From Dawidia cretensis (GTDB lineage Bacteria > Bacteroidota > Bacteroidia > Cytophagales > Cyclobacteriaceae), in contig NZ_JAHESE010000013.1 of the NCBI RefSeq assembly GCF_018598175.1, positions 95,906 to 159,905 on the forward strand: a stretch of 64,000 nt of DNA. The letters are read 5' to 3'. Below are positions 32,897-42,694 of the stretch, piece after piece. A model generated the notes under the pieces. It saw only the letters and a program-made list of their open reading frames with translations. It was not told where the DNA came from and did not search any database. Both the position numbers and the translations under genes were made by a program. Every line of letters starts with the position of its first letter. Positions within the stretch are counted from its first letter, which is position 1.

Positions 32897-34066
32897 ATGA
32901 AGAAGATCGTATTTCTGTTGTTGGGCTGTATGGCCCTGCACGGTTACTCCCAACCCCGCCAGTTGTCTGACCAGGCCACCATTTCGGTCATCACCTGTGC
33001 ACCCTGGCAAGGCGAGCTGTACTCGGCATTTGGCCACAGTGCTTTTCGCGTATACGACCCCGCGCTCGGCCTCGACGACGCCTATAACTACGGCATCTTC
33101 GACTTCGACCAACCCAACTTCTACCTGAACTTTGCACGGGGCTATATGTATTACCAATTAGGCGCCTATTCGTATGAGCGTTTTAAGCTTCCCTATATTT
33201 ATCACAATCGGTATATACACGAGCAGGAGCTAAACCTGACATCCGCACAAAAACAAAAAGTATTCGACTACCTGGAATGGAACACTTTGCCAGAAAACGA
33301 ACACTACCGCTACGACTACTTCTACGACAACTGCGCCACCAAGATGCCGGGCGTACTGATCAAGGCCCTCGGCGACAGCATTGCGTTTGACAATAAACAC
33401 ATTACGACGCACTATTCCATTCGCGAATTGACGGACCTATACCTCCACCAGCAACCGTGGGGTGACCTGGGCATTGACGTTTGCCTGGGCTCGGAGATAG
33501 ATCATGAAGCACCTCCCTTCGACTATATGTTCTTGCCGGAATATGTCGAGCAAGGTCTTGACCATGCTACGATCAAACACGGCAACACGTGGGCGCCGCT
33601 GGTGAAGAAAAAGAATATTGTTTTTGCGCCGCGGGAAGAAGATCCTATGAAGGGTCTCCCCCACCCGCTCTATGTGTTCAGTGCGCTGGCGCTGGTGGCG
33701 ATTATACTCTCGGTGGTGGATCTGAAACGGAAAAAATTATCGACATGGTGGGATGTGTTACTGTTCGGTGCGGCCGGCCTGATCGGTGTGCTGTTGTTTT
33801 TGCTGTGGTTCGCTACGGACCACAAGTCGTCGTATAACTACAATTTATTGTGGGCGCTGCCTTTCCACATTGTTGCCGTTATCGCGTTTGTACGACAGCC
33901 GCGCTGGCTGGCAACCTACTTCCTTGTGACAGCCATCATCCTGGTCGTGACCCTGGTAAGCTGGCCGCTGTTGCCGCAGAAGCTCAACACGTCGCTTATC
34001 CCCATAGTCATTGCGCTGGCGGTACGGGCCTTTACACAATATCGTATTCGTAAGGCAAAAGTGTAA
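32897..34066 (+). CDS. DUF4105 (Lnb N-terminal-like) membrane protein
   Basis: 389 aa. A signal peptide (MKKIVFLLLGCMALHGYSQ) is followed by a DUF4105/Lnb-N domain with YSAFGHSAFRVYDP, YNYGIFDFDQPNFYLNF, NEHYRYDYFYDNCATK and EYVEQGLDHATI motifs. The H, D and C residues in the FGHSA and YDNCA blocks resemble an active site. Residues 250-389 form four or so membrane helices. The family is conserved in Bacteroidetes with a presumed role in envelope lipid or peptide metabolism, not established. It ends at a strong bidirectional terminator shared with the lpdA operon. Confidence 0.88.
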   Translation: MKKIVFLLLGCMALHGYSQPRQLSDQATISVITCAPWQGELYSAFGHSAFRVYDPALGLDDAYNYGIFDFDQPNFYLNFARGYMYYQLGAYSYERFKLPYIYHNRYIHEQELNLTSAQKQKVFDYLEWNTLPENEHYRYDYFYDNCATKMPGVLIKALGDSIAFDNKHITTHYSIRELTDLYLHQQPWGDLGIDVCLGSEIDHEAPPFDYMFLPEYVEQGLDHATIKHGNTWAPLVKKKNIVFAPREEDPMKGLPHPLYVFSALALVAIILSVVDLKRKKLSTWWDVLLFGAAGLIGVLLFLLWFATDHKSSYNYNLLWALPFHIVAVIAFVRQPRWLATYFLVTAIILVVTLVSWPLLPQKLNTSLIPIVIALAVRAFTQYRIRKAKV

Positions 34067-34084
34067 CGCAACAACAGTCAAATA

Positions 34085-34119
34085 AAAAAGCCTTCCGACG
34101 ATTCTTCAGAAGGCTTTTT
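34085..34119. terminator. Bidirectional rho-independent terminator
   Basis: An 11-bp perfect stem AAAAAGCCTTC/GAAGGCTTTTT with a 13-base loop between convergent DUF4105 and lpdA genes. Both strands carry a T-run after the stem. Confidence 0.88.
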
Positions 34120-34151
34120 CTTTTATACCCTTATCGGGCGGTTATGTCACA

Positions 34152-35552
34152 TTACATGTGAATGGGGCGATTTTCTGTCGCGGCGAGGCAGGCCTCTTTC
34201 ACGGCTTCCATATACGTAGGGTGTGCGTGCGACATGCGCGCTACATCCTCCGCGGAAGCGCGGAACTCCATGGCCGTAACACCCGCAGCGATCATATCCG
34301 CTGCACGTGCACCGATGATGTGTACACCGAGGATCTCGTCAGTGGCTTTGTCAGCCAGGATCTTTACCAGGCCGTCTGTGTCCATACTCGCCCGTGCACG
34401 GCCCAGGGCCTTGTACGGGAAGCTGCCCACCTTGTAGGCACGCCCTTGTTGCTTAAGCTGGTCTTCGGTCTGCCCGACGCTGGCCACTTCCGGCCAGGTA
34501 TATACTACACCCGGAATGAGGTTGTAGTTTACGTGCGGCTTCTGACCTGCCAGCTGCTCGGCTACAAATACACCTTCTTCTTCGGCTTTGTGTGCCAGCA
34601 TAGCCCCACGTACTACGTCACCAATAGCATAGATGTTGTCTACGCTGGTGCGCAGGTGGTTGTCGACGGGGATCTGACCTTTCTCGGTCTGAATACCAAT
34701 CTTGTCGAGACCGAGGCCATCGGTATACGGCCGACGACCGATACTTACGAGGCAGTAGTCGCCTTTCAGCTCGACGGCGTTGCCACCATTCTTCGGCTCG
34801 GCTTTCACCACTACTTCTCCGCCTTTGTTTTCCACGGCTGTTACCTTGTGGCCCAGGTAGGTTTCGATGCCCATCTTCTTGGCTACACGCGCCAGCTCTT
34901 TGCCCAGGGTGTTGTCCATGGTGGGGATGAGGCTGTCGAGGAATTCTACCACGGTAACTTTCGCGCCGATGCGCGCATAGACCGAGCCGAGCTCCATACC
35001 GATCACACCGCCACCGATCACGATGAGGTGTTTGGGTATCTCTTTCAGTTCGAGGGCCTCGGTGCTGGAGATGATCCGCTTCTTGTCGAAGGGAGCAAAC
35101 GGCAGCGGCGTAGGCTTTGAACCGGTCGCAATGATTACCTTCTCGGTAGTGATGGTGCTTTCTTTGCCATCGGCCGTAGTGATCTTGATGGTGTTTTTGT
35201 CTACGAACGAGCCGGTGCCGGTGTGCACCTCGATCTTGTTCTTCTTCATCAGGTAGGCAATACCATCTACGTTGGCTTTTACCACGTCGCCCTTGCGTTT
35301 GATCATCTGTCCGAAGTTTACCTTCGGTGCGGGGATGTCGATGCCGTGCTCGGCGAAGTGCTCTTTGGCATTGCTGAAATGCTCGGATGAGTCGAGCAGC
35401 GCCTTGGAAGGTATACAGCCTACGTTGAGACAGGTTCCCCCGAGGGTATTGTATTTTTCAATGATGGCTGTCTTAAACCCGAGCTGTGCGGCGCGTATCG
35501 CTGCGACGTATCCTCCCGGGCCTGAGCCAATGACCGTGACATTGTATTGCAT
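34152..35552 (-). CDS. lpdA: Dihydrolipoyl dehydrogenase (E3)
   Basis: 466 aa, the usual length. FAD-binding GSGPGGYVAAIRAAQLG lies at the N-terminus. The redox-active disulfide is in GGTCLNVGCIPSK (Cys41, Cys46). The NAD-binding GGGVIGMELGSVYARIG and second FAD motif AIGDVVRGAMLAHKAEEEG follow, and the catalytic His444/Glu449 pair lies in AHPTYMEAV. It reoxidises the lipoyl arms of the 2-oxoglutarate dehydrogenase complex with NAD. It is the third gene of sucA-sucB-lpdA, 43 bases after sucB, so it is likely dedicated to this complex, though E3 is often shared with other lipoyl complexes. Confidence 0.97.
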   Translation of the reverse strand: MQYNVTVIGSGPGGYVAAIRAAQLGFKTAIIEKYNTLGGTCLNVGCIPSKALLDSSEHFSNAKEHFAEHGIDIPAPKVNFGQMIKRKGDVVKANVDGIAYLMKKNKIEVHTGTGSFVDKNTIKITTADGKESTITTEKVIIATGSKPTPLPFAPFDKKRIISSTEALELKEIPKHLIVIGGGVIGMELGSVYARIGAKVTVVEFLDSLIPTMDNTLGKELARVAKKMGIETYLGHKVTAVENKGGEVVVKAEPKNGGNAVELKGDYCLVSIGRRPYTDGLGLDKIGIQTEKGQIPVDNHLRTSVDNIYAIGDVVRGAMLAHKAEEEGVFVAEQLAGQKPHVNYNLIPGVVYTWPEVASVGQTEDQLKQQGRAYKVGSFPYKALGRARASMDTDGLVKILADKATDEILGVHIIGARAADMIAAGVTAMEFRASAEDVARMSHAHPTYMEAVKEACLAATENRPIHM

Positions 35553-35595
35553 AAAAGTCTGAATGTCTTTTTAGGTGATTAATGACGATGTTGGC

Positions 35596-37143
35596 TTATA
35601 CGCCCAGGATCAACCGGCCCGGATCTTCCAGCAGCTCTTTCACGCGCACCAGGAAGCTAACGGACTCGCGGCCGTCAACGATACGGTGATCGTAGGAAAG
35701 TGCCAGGTACATGATCGGACGTACAACGATCTCGCCATTCTTTACCACCGCACGCTCTACAATGTTGTGCATACCCAGGATGGCCGACTGCGGCGGATTG
35801 AGGATCGGCGTCGACAGCATCGAACCAAATACACCCCCGTTGGTGATGGAGAATGTACCCCCCGTCATCTCTTCGATGGAAAGTTTACCGTCGCGGCCAC
35901 GGGTGGCCAGGCGAATCACTTCGCTTTCGATTTGGTTAAAGCTCAGTGCTTCAGCATTGCGGATAACCGGCACGACCAGACCACGCGGTGTGGACACGGC
36001 AATCGAAACGTCGCAGTAGTCGTGGAAAATAACTTCCTCTTTGTCGATCGAAGCATTTACCGCCGGGAATTCTTTCAGGGCCACGCACACAGCCTTCGTA
36101 AAGAAAGACATAAAGCCGAGACCTACGCCATACTTTTCTTTGAACTGATCTTTATACTTCGAACGCAGCTCCATGATCGGCTTCATATCCACCTCGTTGA
36201 ACGTGGTGAGCATTGCGGTCTCATTCTTCACCGATACGAGGCGTTTCGCAATGGTCTTGCGCAGCGACGTCATTTTCTCGCGACGCTCGGTGCGGGCACC
36301 TGCTACAGCCGGTACTGCCGGTGCTGCAGCCGGCTTGCTTTCGGCAGGCTTCGATGCCGGCGCTTGTGCCTGGGCTTTCTGTGCATCTTCTTTGGTTACA
36401 CGACCACCGACCCCCGTGCCCGCTACTTGTCCTGCAGGGATACCTTTTTCGTCGAGGATTTTGCCGGCAGCCGGTGAAGGATGTCCGGCAGCATAGGTCT
36501 TATCGCCCGAGGCTTGTGCCGGCGCGGCGGCAGCGCTCTCTTGTTTGGCAGGCGCCGCGGCGCCTTCGGCAATTTCAATGCGGCAGATCAAACCACCGAT
36601 TGGCAAGGTTTCGCCCCCCTTGGCTACGATGCGCAGGATGCCCGTTGCTTCAGCCGGCAGCTCGAACGTTGCTTTGTCGGATTCTACTTCGGCAATGATA
36701 TCATCGGTCTGCACAAAATCGCCGTCTTTCTTCAACCACGTAGAGATGGTTACTTCCGTGATAGACTCGCCCACCGCGGGTACTTTCATTTCTTTTACAC
36801 CGCCTGTAGCCTTGGGAGCTGACGGAGCAGGTGCCGGTGTGGCGGCCGGTTTAGACGCTGCCGCAGCAGCTTCTTCTTTCTTGGGCGCTGGGGCTGTACC
36901 AGCCTGGCCGTTGGCGTCGATCTCGCAGATGACCTCTCCGATCGGTACGGTCTCGCCTTGTTGTTTTACGATCTTCAGCACACCGGCGCTTTCGGCGCGC
37001 AGCTCAAAGGTTGCCTTGTCGGACTCCAGTTCGGCGATGATCTCATCGGCCTGTACGGCCTCGCCATCTTTTTTCAGCCAGTTGCCGATCGTTACTTCCG
37101 TAATCGATTCGCCTACGGCCGGTACTTTTATCTGTAATGCCAT
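35596..37143 (-). CDS. sucB: 2-oxoglutarate dehydrogenase E2 (dihydrolipoyl succinyltransferase) with two lipoyl domains
   Basis: 515 aa. Two lipoyl domains (residues 1-77 and about 118-192) carry lipoyl-lysines Lys43 and Lys157, both in an ESDKATFEL context. Ala/Pro-rich linkers connect them to a peripheral-subunit-binding domain (about 221-257) and a catalytic acyltransferase domain with His486 in SYDHRIVDG. The enzyme moves succinyl groups to CoA as the core of the 2-oxoglutarate dehydrogenase complex. E2 of this complex usually has one lipoyl domain in E. coli; two are seen here. It lies 27 bases after sucA and 43 before lpdA, which places it in this complex and not in pyruvate dehydrogenase. 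Confidence 0.95.
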   Translation of the reverse strand: MALQIKVPAVGESITEVTIGNWLKKDGEAVQADEIIAELESDKATFELRAESAGVLKIVKQQGETVPIGEVICEIDANGQAGTAPAPKKEEAAAAASKPAATPAPAPSAPKATGGVKEMKVPAVGESITEVTISTWLKKDGDFVQTDDIIAEVESDKATFELPAEATGILRIVAKGGETLPIGGLICRIEIAEGAAAPAKQESAAAAPAQASGDKTYAAGHPSPAAGKILDEKGIPAGQVAGTGVGGRVTKEDAQKAQAQAPASKPAESKPAAAPAVPAVAGARTERREKMTSLRKTIAKRLVSVKNETAMLTTFNEVDMKPIMELRSKYKDQFKEKYGVGLGFMSFFTKAVCVALKEFPAVNASIDKEEVIFHDYCDVSIAVSTPRGLVVPVIRNAEALSFNQIESEVIRLATRGRDGKLSIEEMTGGTFSITNGGVFGSMLSTPILNPPQSAILGMHNIVERAVVKNGEIVVRPIMYLALSYDHRIVDGRESVSFLVRVKELLEDPGRLILGV

Positions 37144-37170
37144 TCCGTTATTTTTTGATGATACGTTTTA

Positions 37171-39927
37171 TCAGATTTCAAATGCCTTGTTAACAAGCTT
37201 GTCTTGCTCAACCTTGTGTACTTTCACGTAACCTGTTGCCGGCGACGCGCTGGCTTTGCGGGATACGAACTCGAGGTTGTACTTCGGCATCACGCGTACA
37301 ATATAAGAAAGCGCGCCCATGTTTGCAGGTTCTTCCTGCGCCCATACCAGCTTGGCATCTTTATATTTCTTCAGAACTGCCTTCAGTTGTTTTTCCGGGA
37401 ACGGAGCCAACTGCTCGAGGCGGACAATGGCTGTATCTTTGGTTTTCTTTTTCTGTTGTGCCTCCACCAGGTCGTAGTAGATCTTGCCACTGCAGAGAAT
37501 CACGCGGTTTACCTCTTTCGCGGACGAGATGGTCGGATCATCCAACACCTCGGCAAACGAGCCTTCTGTAAACTCTTTCAGCGGTGAGATCACGGACGGG
37601 TGACGCAACAGCGACTTCGGCGAGAACACAACTGCCGGCTTACGGAACGGCCACGCTACCTGACGACGCAGCAAGTGGAAGAAGTTGGCCGGGGTAGTGG
37701 GGTTAGCAACCACCATGTTGTATTCGGCAGACAGTTGCAGGAAGCGCTCAGGGCGGCAGCTGGAGTGCTCTGGTCCCTGACCTTCGTAACCGTGGGGCAG
37801 CAGCATGACCATGCCGTTCATGCGTTGCCATTTTGACTCGGCGCTTGACAGGAACTGGTCGATTATCACCTGTGCTCCGTTTACAAAGTCACCAAACTGT
37901 GCTTCCCACAACACCAAGGCTGTAGGCGACGACATGGCATAACCATATTCAAAGCCGAGTACGCCAAACTCTGACAACAGCGAGTTGTAGATATGGAACT
38001 TGGCCTGGCTCTTATCGAGGTTGTTCAAGCCGCAGTACGGCTCGTTGGTATTGGCATCGAAGAAGTATGCGTGACGGTGCGAGAATGTACCCCGCTTCAC
38101 GTCCTGACCCGACATACGTACAGGCGTCTTGTCGAGCAGCAGCGAGCCATAGGCCAGCAGCTCGGCTTCTGCCCAACCCAGCACCTTGTCTTCGAAGAAT
38201 GCTGTTGTGCGATCTTTCAACAACTTCTCGATTTGCTTCAGCGGTTTGAAGCCTTCGGGAATTTGTGTCAGCGCCTTGCCGACTTTCTCAATCATGCTTT
38301 CTTTTATACCGGTGTCGGGCGACTTGTCAAAGTCTTCCGCCTTTGACCAACGCATTTGCTCCCACTCTTCTTCAATCTTCTGTGGCTTATAAGGCAGCGG
38401 TTTTTGTTTTACTTCGTTGAGGCGGTCTTGCAGCTGGTTGCGAAAGTTCTTGTCGAGCTCATCGGCCAGCGCACCGTCTACGTCGGCGCGATCCACGAGC
38501 TTCTTCACATAGATCTCGCGCGGGTTCGGATGCTTGGCAATGATGTTATACAGCTTTGGCTGTGTGAACTTCGGCTCGTCACTTTCGTTGTGGCCGTGAC
38601 GACGGTAGCACAGCATGTCAATGAAGATGTCTTTGCCAAACTTATTGCGATACTCTACCGCCAGTGTGGCTGCAAAGTTTACCGCCTCGGCGTCGTCGCC
38701 GTTGACGTGCAGTACGGGGGCATCGACGATCTTGGCGATGTCGGTACAATAAATGCTGGTGCGGGCGTCGTCGTAGTCGGTCGTAAAACCTACCTGGTTG
38801 TTGATGACAAAGTGAATGGTACCGCCCGTAGTATAGCCCGGCAAACCGGACATCTGTACGACTTCGTATACGATACCCTGACCGGCCACCGCGGCGTCGC
38901 CGTGAATGAGGATAGCCAGGCCTTTGGAAAGCTCACCTTTATATTCGTCGTCGATCTGACCGCGGGTATAGCCCAACACGAGCGGATCTACTGCTTCCAA
39001 GTGTGAGGGGTTGGGAGTCAGCTTCACATAGATCTTTTGTCCCGACGGAGTATTGATGTGGCTGGAGTACCCCAGGTGATATTTTACGTCGCCGTCACCC
39101 ATGGTGAGGTTCTCGGGCGTAACGTTTCCTTCAAACTCGGTAAAGATCTGCTCGTAGGTCTTGCCCAGAATGTTGCACAGTACGTTGAGGCGACCGCGGT
39201 GGGCCATGCCGATCACGACTTCTTTTACATCCAGCTCGGCTGCTTTGTTGATGATGGTGTTCAGCGCAGGGATGGTGTTCTCGCCACCTTCCAGCGAGAA
39301 ACGTTTCTGCCCAAGGAATTTTGTGTGGAGGAAGTTTTCGAATACGACCGCTTCGTTAAGCTTGCCGAGGATTCGTTTTTTCTCGTCCTGGCTGGGATTA
39401 TAGGAATAATACTCCTTTTCGATCTTCTGATACAACCACGCACGGATGTCGTCGTTGCGAATGAAGTTATGCTCGAAGCCGATCGGACCGAGGTATACGG
39501 CCTGCAGCTTTTCGATGATCTTGCGCAGTGTTGCGCGCGGCATGCCGATCTCTGACGCTACGTCGAACTCGGCGTCGAGGTCTGCGTCGGTCAGGCCTAC
39601 GCTTTTGTGATCGAGGTATACCGTGTGGTTTCTCCGCTCGCGCACCGGGTTGGTGTTGGACTTGAGGTGGCCGAAGGAGCGGTATTGGAAGATGAGGTTC
39701 CGGACTTGGGTCTCTTTGATCGACATGGAGTCGGAAACCGTAGCGCCCGAGCCAACGGTCGGTACATTCGACCCATTGCCAGCACCACCGTGCTGCTGTG
39801 AGAAGTCGAACCCTTCAAAAAATTTCTGCCAGGTGGGATCTACAGAGGCAGGATCGTTTTTGTAGTTCTGGTAGAGCTGGTCAACATAACCAACGTCTGC
39901 ATTGGAGATATATGAATATTTATCCAT
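37171..39927 (-). CDS. sucA: 2-oxoglutarate dehydrogenase E1 component
   Basis: 918 aa, the usual length. The N-terminus (VGYVDQLYQNYKNDPASVDPTWQKFFEGF in outline) is the typical E1o start. The thiamine diphosphate domain includes VVIGMAHRGRLNVLCNI, GDVKYHLGYS and LIHGDAAVAGQG; NNQVGFTTD follows. The C-terminal transketolase-like part contains LLPHGYEGQGPEHSSCRPERFLQL in outline. It decarboxylates 2-oxoglutarate in the TCA cycle. It is the first gene of the operon; a good -7 element lies at 39962-39969. Confidence 0.97.
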   Translation of the reverse strand: MDKYSYISNADVGYVDQLYQNYKNDPASVDPTWQKFFEGFDFSQQHGGAGNGSNVPTVGSGATVSDSMSIKETQVRNLIFQYRSFGHLKSNTNPVRERRNHTVYLDHKSVGLTDADLDAEFDVASEIGMPRATLRKIIEKLQAVYLGPIGFEHNFIRNDDIRAWLYQKIEKEYYSYNPSQDEKKRILGKLNEAVVFENFLHTKFLGQKRFSLEGGENTIPALNTIINKAAELDVKEVVIGMAHRGRLNVLCNILGKTYEQIFTEFEGNVTPENLTMGDGDVKYHLGYSSHINTPSGQKIYVKLTPNPSHLEAVDPLVLGYTRGQIDDEYKGELSKGLAILIHGDAAVAGQGIVYEVVQMSGLPGYTTGGTIHFVINNQVGFTTDYDDARTSIYCTDIAKIVDAPVLHVNGDDAEAVNFAATLAVEYRNKFGKDIFIDMLCYRRHGHNESDEPKFTQPKLYNIIAKHPNPREIYVKKLVDRADVDGALADELDKNFRNQLQDRLNEVKQKPLPYKPQKIEEEWEQMRWSKAEDFDKSPDTGIKESMIEKVGKALTQIPEGFKPLKQIEKLLKDRTTAFFEDKVLGWAEAELLAYGSLLLDKTPVRMSGQDVKRGTFSHRHAYFFDANTNEPYCGLNNLDKSQAKFHIYNSLLSEFGVLGFEYGYAMSSPTALVLWEAQFGDFVNGAQVIIDQFLSSAESKWQRMNGMVMLLPHGYEGQGPEHSSCRPERFLQLSAEYNMVVANPTTPANFFHLLRRQVAWPFRKPAVVFSPKSLLRHPSVISPLKEFTEGSFAEVLDDPTISSAKEVNRVILCSGKIYYDLVEAQQKKKTKDTAIVRLEQLAPFPEKQLKAVLKKYKDAKLVWAQEEPANMGALSYIVRVMPKYNLEFVSRKASASPATGYVKVHKVEQDKLVNKAFEI

Positions 39928-39961
39928 GGTATTTGTGAAAAGCCTTTTTAGTAAGAGCGAA

Positions 39962-39969
39962 CAAATGTA
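39962..39969 (-). promoter_or_regulatory. -7 element for the sucA-sucB-lpdA operon
   Basis: On the minus strand this reads TACATTTG, a full match to TAnnTTTG, about 35 bases before the sucA ATG. No clear -33 element. Confidence 0.55.
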
Positions 39970-40327
39970 GAGAACGTGTTTGAGTTTAAAAAACTGAATA
40001 CTCGCGTAGCCAAATACATGCCTCGTAGTCCATTAAAACGGTTACAATGGATCTGGAAGGTGCCGATCCAATCCGTGGTCTCTGCGGATTTTAGAAACAT
40101 TCTTAAACAAGTTGTAAATGCACAAGTCCCTTGTAAAGCGCTGTTTTCGAGCATCATTTTAGGCCTAAGGCTTTAACAACGACATTTACGCGGTACAATC
40201 AACACATTTTTCCAAATATTTTGCCCTGCTTAGTCGTTGATTTGGTGGAACGCTGCCTTGTTGCAGCATATTGATGATGAGCAATATAGAAAATCGGTGC
40301 CGGATATGAATTTATACGAAAAAGGAA

Positions 40328-40335
40328 TATCTTTG
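40328..40335 (+). promoter_or_regulatory. -7 element for rpsP
   Basis: TATCTTTG, a full match to TAnnTTTG, 49 bases before the rpsP ATG. Confidence 0.6.
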
Positions 40336-40384
40336 CACCCTTTAAAAATTAGGACGAGTTCCATATTTTAAATCTAAAACAGTA

Positions 40385-40933
40385 ATGGTTAAAATTAGAT
40401 TGGCCCGCAGAGGCCGCAAGAAACTGGCGATGTACGATGTAGTCGTAGCCGACGCCAGAGCTCCACGCGATGGAAAGTTTATTGAGAAAATCGGGACCTA
40501 CAATCCCCTGACGAACCCTGCCACGATTGACATCAAAGACGATCGCGCATTTCATTGGGTGATGAACGGCGCCCAGCCAAGCGACACCGTAAAAGCAATG
40601 CTGTCGTATCGTGGTATCCTGATGAAGAAACACCTGCAAATTGGTGTGATCAAAGGCGCCCTGACACAAGAGCAAGCCGATGCTAAATTGACAGCATGGG
40701 TAGACAGTAAAGACGCTAAGGTTCTGGCTAAACGCGAGACGTTGGCAGAGACCAAACAAGCTGCCGCTAAAGCTCGTAGAGAAGCTGAAACGAAAGTGAA
40801 AGAAGCTCGCGCTGAGGCAATCCGTCAGAAAGCAAAAGTGGCTGAAGAAGCAGCCGTTGCTGCTGCCGCACCCGCTCCTGCTGCTGCTGAAGGCGAAGCT
40901 GCCCCTGCTGAATCTGCAGAGCCACAAGCTTAA
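40385..40933 (+). CDS. rpsP: 30S ribosomal protein S16 with long acidic/Ala-rich tail
   Basis: 182 aa, about twice the 80-90 residues of E. coli S16. The core begins MVKIRLARRGRKKLAMYDVVVAD and includes FIEKIGTYNPLTNP and AFHWVMNGAQPSDTVKAML, which are the classic S16 features. From about residue 110 a coiled, charged segment (AKRETLAETKQAAAKARREAE in outline) leads into an Ala/Pro/Glu-rich low-complexity tail. Extended S16 proteins are common in Bacteroidetes. S16 helps assemble the 30S subunit. It heads the cluster rpsP-rimM-trmD-rplS, but a strong hairpin separates it from rimM. Confidence 0.97.
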   Translation: MVKIRLARRGRKKLAMYDVVVADARAPRDGKFIEKIGTYNPLTNPATIDIKDDRAFHWVMNGAQPSDTVKAMLSYRGILMKKHLQIGVIKGALTQEQADAKLTAWVDSKDAKVLAKRETLAETKQAAAKARREAETKVKEARAEAIRQKAKVAEEAAVAAAAPAPAAAEGEAAPAESAEPQA

Positions 40934-40952
40934 TCGCACAACACCGAATACC

Positions 40953-40986
40953 AAAAATGCCAATGCTCACCGCATTGGCATTTTTT
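40953..40986 (+). terminator. Strong hairpin between rpsP and rimM (partial terminator or processing site)
   Basis: A 14-bp perfect stem AAAAATGCCAATGC/GCATTGGCATTTTT with a 5-base loop followed by a T-run. It lies inside the rpsP-rimM-trmD gene series, 14 bases before the rimM start, so it probably lowers rimM-trmD expression relative to rpsP. Confidence 0.85.
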
Positions 40987-40999
40987 ATTACAACACCCT

Positions 41000-41515
41000 A
41001 TGGAGTTCAACGACTATTTCAAGATCGGTTACGTGCTAAAGCCTCATGGCTTGAAGGGCGAAGTGACGATCTCCCTGGACGAGATTGGCCCCGAGGACCT
41101 GGCCGGCATTGCCACCCTGTTCCTGGAAAAAAACAATCGCCTCGAACCTTATTTTGTCGAATCGCTCTCCGGCGCCGGCAGCAAGGCATATCTGAAAGTA
41201 GAAGACATCGACACGCCCGAGTCCGCCCAGAGCATCTCCAAACGCAGCATCTATCTGCCCAAAGCCGCCCGCCCTAAATCGAGCCGCGGCCAGTTCTACG
41301 ACGACGAGGTGATAGACTTTGAAGTAACAGATGCCCAGTTGGGCGCCATCGGCAAAGTCGTGGAGGTAATGAAGGCTGGCGCCAACCGCCTGCTGGTGTT
41401 GGACTACCAGGGTAAAGAAGTGCTGATCCCGGTGAACAGTCCATTTATTAAGAGCATAAACAAGAGCAAGAAACTGATTGCGGTAGAACTTCCAGAAGGC
41501 TTTTTGGATATATAA
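41000..41515 (+). CDS. rimM: Ribosome maturation factor RimM
   Basis: 171 aa. The N-terminal barrel begins [20 protein letters not shown], the RimM signature. The C-terminal PRC-like domain contains [18 protein letters not shown] and [23 protein letters not shown]. RimM binds the 30S head and aids maturation near S19. It starts shortly after the intergenic hairpin and its stop is one base from the trmD start, so rimM and trmD are translated together. Confidence 0.95.
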   Translation: MEFNDYFKIGYVLKPHGLKGEVTISLDEIGPEDLAGIATLFLEKNNRLEPYFVESLSGAGSKAYLKVEDIDTPESAQSISKRSIYLPKAARPKSSRGQFYDDEVIDFEVTDAQLGAIGKVVEVMKAGANRLLVLDYQGKEVLIPVNSPFIKSINKSKKLIAVELPEGFLDI

Positions 41516-41516
41516 T

Positions 41517-42194
41517 ATGCACATCGACATCATTACTACGCTGCCCAAACTTGTAGAGAGCCCATTTTCGGACTCGATCCTGAAACGCGCGCAGACGAAA
41601 GGACTTGTGACTGTAAACGTGGTAGACCTACGAGCCTATTCCACGAACAAACACCGTACGACCGACGACTACGCCTTTGGTGGTGGCGCCGGCATGGTGA
41701 TGACGATCGAACCGATTGACAACTGTATTAACGACCTGAAGTCCAAACGCGCCTACGACGAGGTGATCTATATGAGCCCCGACGGCGAGCTGTTTCAACA
41801 GTCCATTGCCAACGAGCTTAGCCTGAAGCAAAACCTTATTCTGCTGTGCGGCCATTATAAAGGTGTAGACGAACGCGTACGCGAGCACCTGGTGACCCGC
41901 GAGATCAGCATCGGCGACTATGTATTGTCAGGTGGCGAGCTGGCAGCCGCCGTGGTAGCCGACGCCGTCATTCGCCTGCTGCCCGGGGTGCTGTCGGACG
42001 AAACCTCGGCCCTGTCGGACTCTTTTCAGGCAGGCCTCGTAGCGCCACCGGTATATACGCGCCCCGCGGAATACAAAGGCTGGAAGGTGCCCGATGTATT
42101 GCTATCGGGTCACCCGGCAAAAATTGAAGAGTGGCGCCATGACCAGGCCATTGAACGCACCCGTGCCCGCAGGCCGGGGTTGCTGGACCAGTAA
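41517..42194 (+). CDS. trmD: tRNA (guanine(37)-N1)-methyltransferase
   Basis: 225 aa. The SPOUT-family motifs are clear: [46 protein letters not shown] and [13 protein letters not shown]. The deep trefoil knot that binds SAM is formed by the last two. TrmD adds a methyl group to G37 of tRNAs to prevent frameshifts. It follows rimM by one base and precedes rplS by 110 bases, where a separate -7 element lies. Confidence 0.97.
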   Translation: MHIDIITTLPKLVESPFSDSILKRAQTKGLVTVNVVDLRAYSTNKHRTTDDYAFGGGAGMVMTIEPIDNCINDLKSKRAYDEVIYMSPDGELFQQSIANELSLKQNLILLCGHYKGVDERVREHLVTREISIGDYVLSGGELAAAVVADAVIRLLPGVLSDETSALSDSFQAGLVAPPVYTRPAEYKGWKVPDVLLSGHPAKIEEWRHDQAIERTRARRPGLLDQ

Positions 42195-42270
42195 AACGCA
42201 GTTCTAACGCGCTGAAATGGCCTGTTTTACAAAATATTTATCGCGACGCTGATTTTATCGATTCTTTCCC

Positions 42271-42278
42271 TACATTTG
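42271..42278 (+). promoter_or_regulatory. -7 element for rplS
   Basis: TACATTTG, a full match to TAnnTTTG, 27 bases before the rplS ATG. It suggests that rplS has its own promoter in addition to readthrough. Confidence 0.55.
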
Positions 42279-42304
42279 CAGTCCAATTTTCAAACCATCG
42301 AGTT

Positions 42305-42658
42305 ATGGCAGATTTAATTAAATTAGTTGAGCAGGAGTTCACAGCAATTCGTGAAACACGTCCCGACTTCAATCCTGGTGACACCATCAACGTTCACGTG
42401 AAAATAAAAGAAGGCAATAAAGAGCGTGTACAGCAGTTCCAGGGCACAGTAATCCAACGCCGTGGCGAAGGTACTGGCGAGACCTTTACTGTTCGGAAAG
42501 TGTCTAACGGTGTAGGTGTTGAGCGTATCTTCCCGATCGTATCTCCTTCCATCGACAAGATCGAGGTTCTGAAAAGAGGTAAAGTACGTCGCGCTAAGCT
42601 GTACTACATGAAAGGCCGTCAAGGCAAAGCTGCTCGTATCAAAGAGAAGCTTAAATAA
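42305..42658 (+). CDS. rplS: 50S ribosomal protein L19
   Basis: 117 aa, the normal length. The motif [26 protein letters not shown] leads to [29 protein letters not shown] and closes with [21 protein letters not shown], all typical of L19. The protein lies at the 30S-50S interface. It completes the conserved order rpsP-rimM-trmD-rplS and is followed by a terminator. Confidence 0.97.
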   Translation: MADLIKLVEQEFTAIRETRPDFNPGDTINVHVKIKEGNKERVQQFQGTVIQRRGEGTGETFTVRKVSNGVGVERIFPIVSPSIDKIEVLKRGKVRRAKLYYMKGRQGKAARIKEKLK

Positions 42659-42694
42659 AAAAGGTTCTTTTCTTTTTTGATTTTATACAGAATG

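Larger units (their letters stand above)
39928..40384. other. Intergenic region between sucA and rpsP
   Basis: This 457-base divergent gap holds the likely sucA promoter (39962-39969) and the rpsP promoter (40328-40335). A 66-codon open frame at 39976-40176 has no homologue character or coding pattern, so I do not call it. I see nothing else in it. Confidence 0.6.

Noticed and set aside
34158-35120. 320-codon plus-strand frame within lpdA
   Set aside because: Antisense shadow of dihydrolipoyl dehydrogenase, with no domain of its own.
39976-40176. 66-codon open frame in the sucA-rpsP gap
   Set aside because: It overlaps promoter elements, has no recognisable family and no coding-like codon pattern, so it is probably chance.
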